From an uncultured Collinsella sp. (GTDB lineage: Bacteria; Actinomycetota; Coriobacteriia; Coriobacteriales; Coriobacteriaceae), in contig CAMQJB010000002.1 of the NCBI GenBank assembly GCA_947002045.1, positions 14,550-78,549 of the forward strand: a stretch of 64,000 nucleotides of DNA, written 5' to 3'. The translations under genes and the position numbers were made by a program. The notes below the pieces were generated by a model, which was not told the DNA's origin, ran no database searches, and saw nothing but the letters and a program-made list of their open reading frames with translations. This document shows, in pieces, positions 63,998-64,000 of the stretch (position 1 is its first letter; every line of letters begins with the position of its first letter).

Positions 63998-64000
63998 CTA

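Overview
The window is a bacterial chromosome segment that fits a Coriobacteriia actinobacterium, most likely a Collinsella-type gut anaerobe. The reasons are the high G+C content, the actinobacterial FHA/phosphatase/SEDS/PBP/PASTA-kinase gene order (32.7-42.8 kb), three complete sugar PTS systems, pyruvate:ferredoxin oxidoreductase, carbamate kinase, and the dnaX/ybaB/recR group. The organism call is inference from gene content; no 16S gene is present.

Layout. 0-4.6 kb: a lactose/cellobiose-family PTS (EIIA, EIIB, EIIC), a 6-phospho-beta-glucosidase cut by the window edge, and a PRD-containing regulator. 5-10.2 kb: arcC and nifJ, each followed by a hairpin. 10.5-17.8 kb: an A+T-richer island bounded by two directly repeated ~530-bp copies of the 3' end of an FHA gene. 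It carries a radical-SAM/SPASM enzyme, two tiny Cys/Asp-patterned peptides with the same leader start, a 35-residue membrane peptide and a peptide-type ABC exporter, plus a decayed methyltransferase and an IS110-like fragment. I read this as a ranthipeptide-like RiPP locus, and it is the best candidate in the window for an undescribed system. 17.3-21.0 kb: an FHA protein, a membrane Ser/Thr kinase and a membrane-anchored protein, as one operon. 21.3-26.4 kb: recR, ybaB, dnaX and two small membrane-protein genes. 26.4-32.3 kb: a tightly overlapping ABC-2 transporter operon with a secreted four-cysteine protein and an unusual two-HTH membrane LuxR regulator.

32.7-42.8 kb: a multi-TM kinase, FhaA-like, FhaB-like, a PP2C phosphatase, a natural fusion of a SEDS glycosyltransferase with a class B PBP, and a 4-PASTA PknB: a growth/division signalling operon. 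43.2-48.6 kb: an Amadori-product (fructoselysine-type) set with kinase, deglycase, epimerase, a frameshifted YfcC-family transporter and a GntR regulator. 48.8-57.0 kb: a LevR-type regulator lacking the sigma54-contact loop, a GH32 beta-fructosidase and a mannose-family PTS, flanked by a second, internally deleted copy of the regulator. 57.1-58.3 kb: a frameshifted iron alcohol dehydrogenase. 58.4-62 kb: tRNA-Arg(CCT) and a second mannose PTS with a DUF956 protein. 62.4 kb to the end: hypA and part of an FAD/Fe-S oxidoreductase.

Working together, the window describes a saccharolytic anaerobe that imports cellobiose-, fructan- and mannose-type sugars by PTS, probably uses Maillard products, and oxidises pyruvate through ferredoxin. 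Two separate kinase/FHA systems lie within 25 kb. The regions at 10.5-17.8 kb and 48.6-58.3 kb are mosaic, with direct repeats, truncations and pseudogenes.
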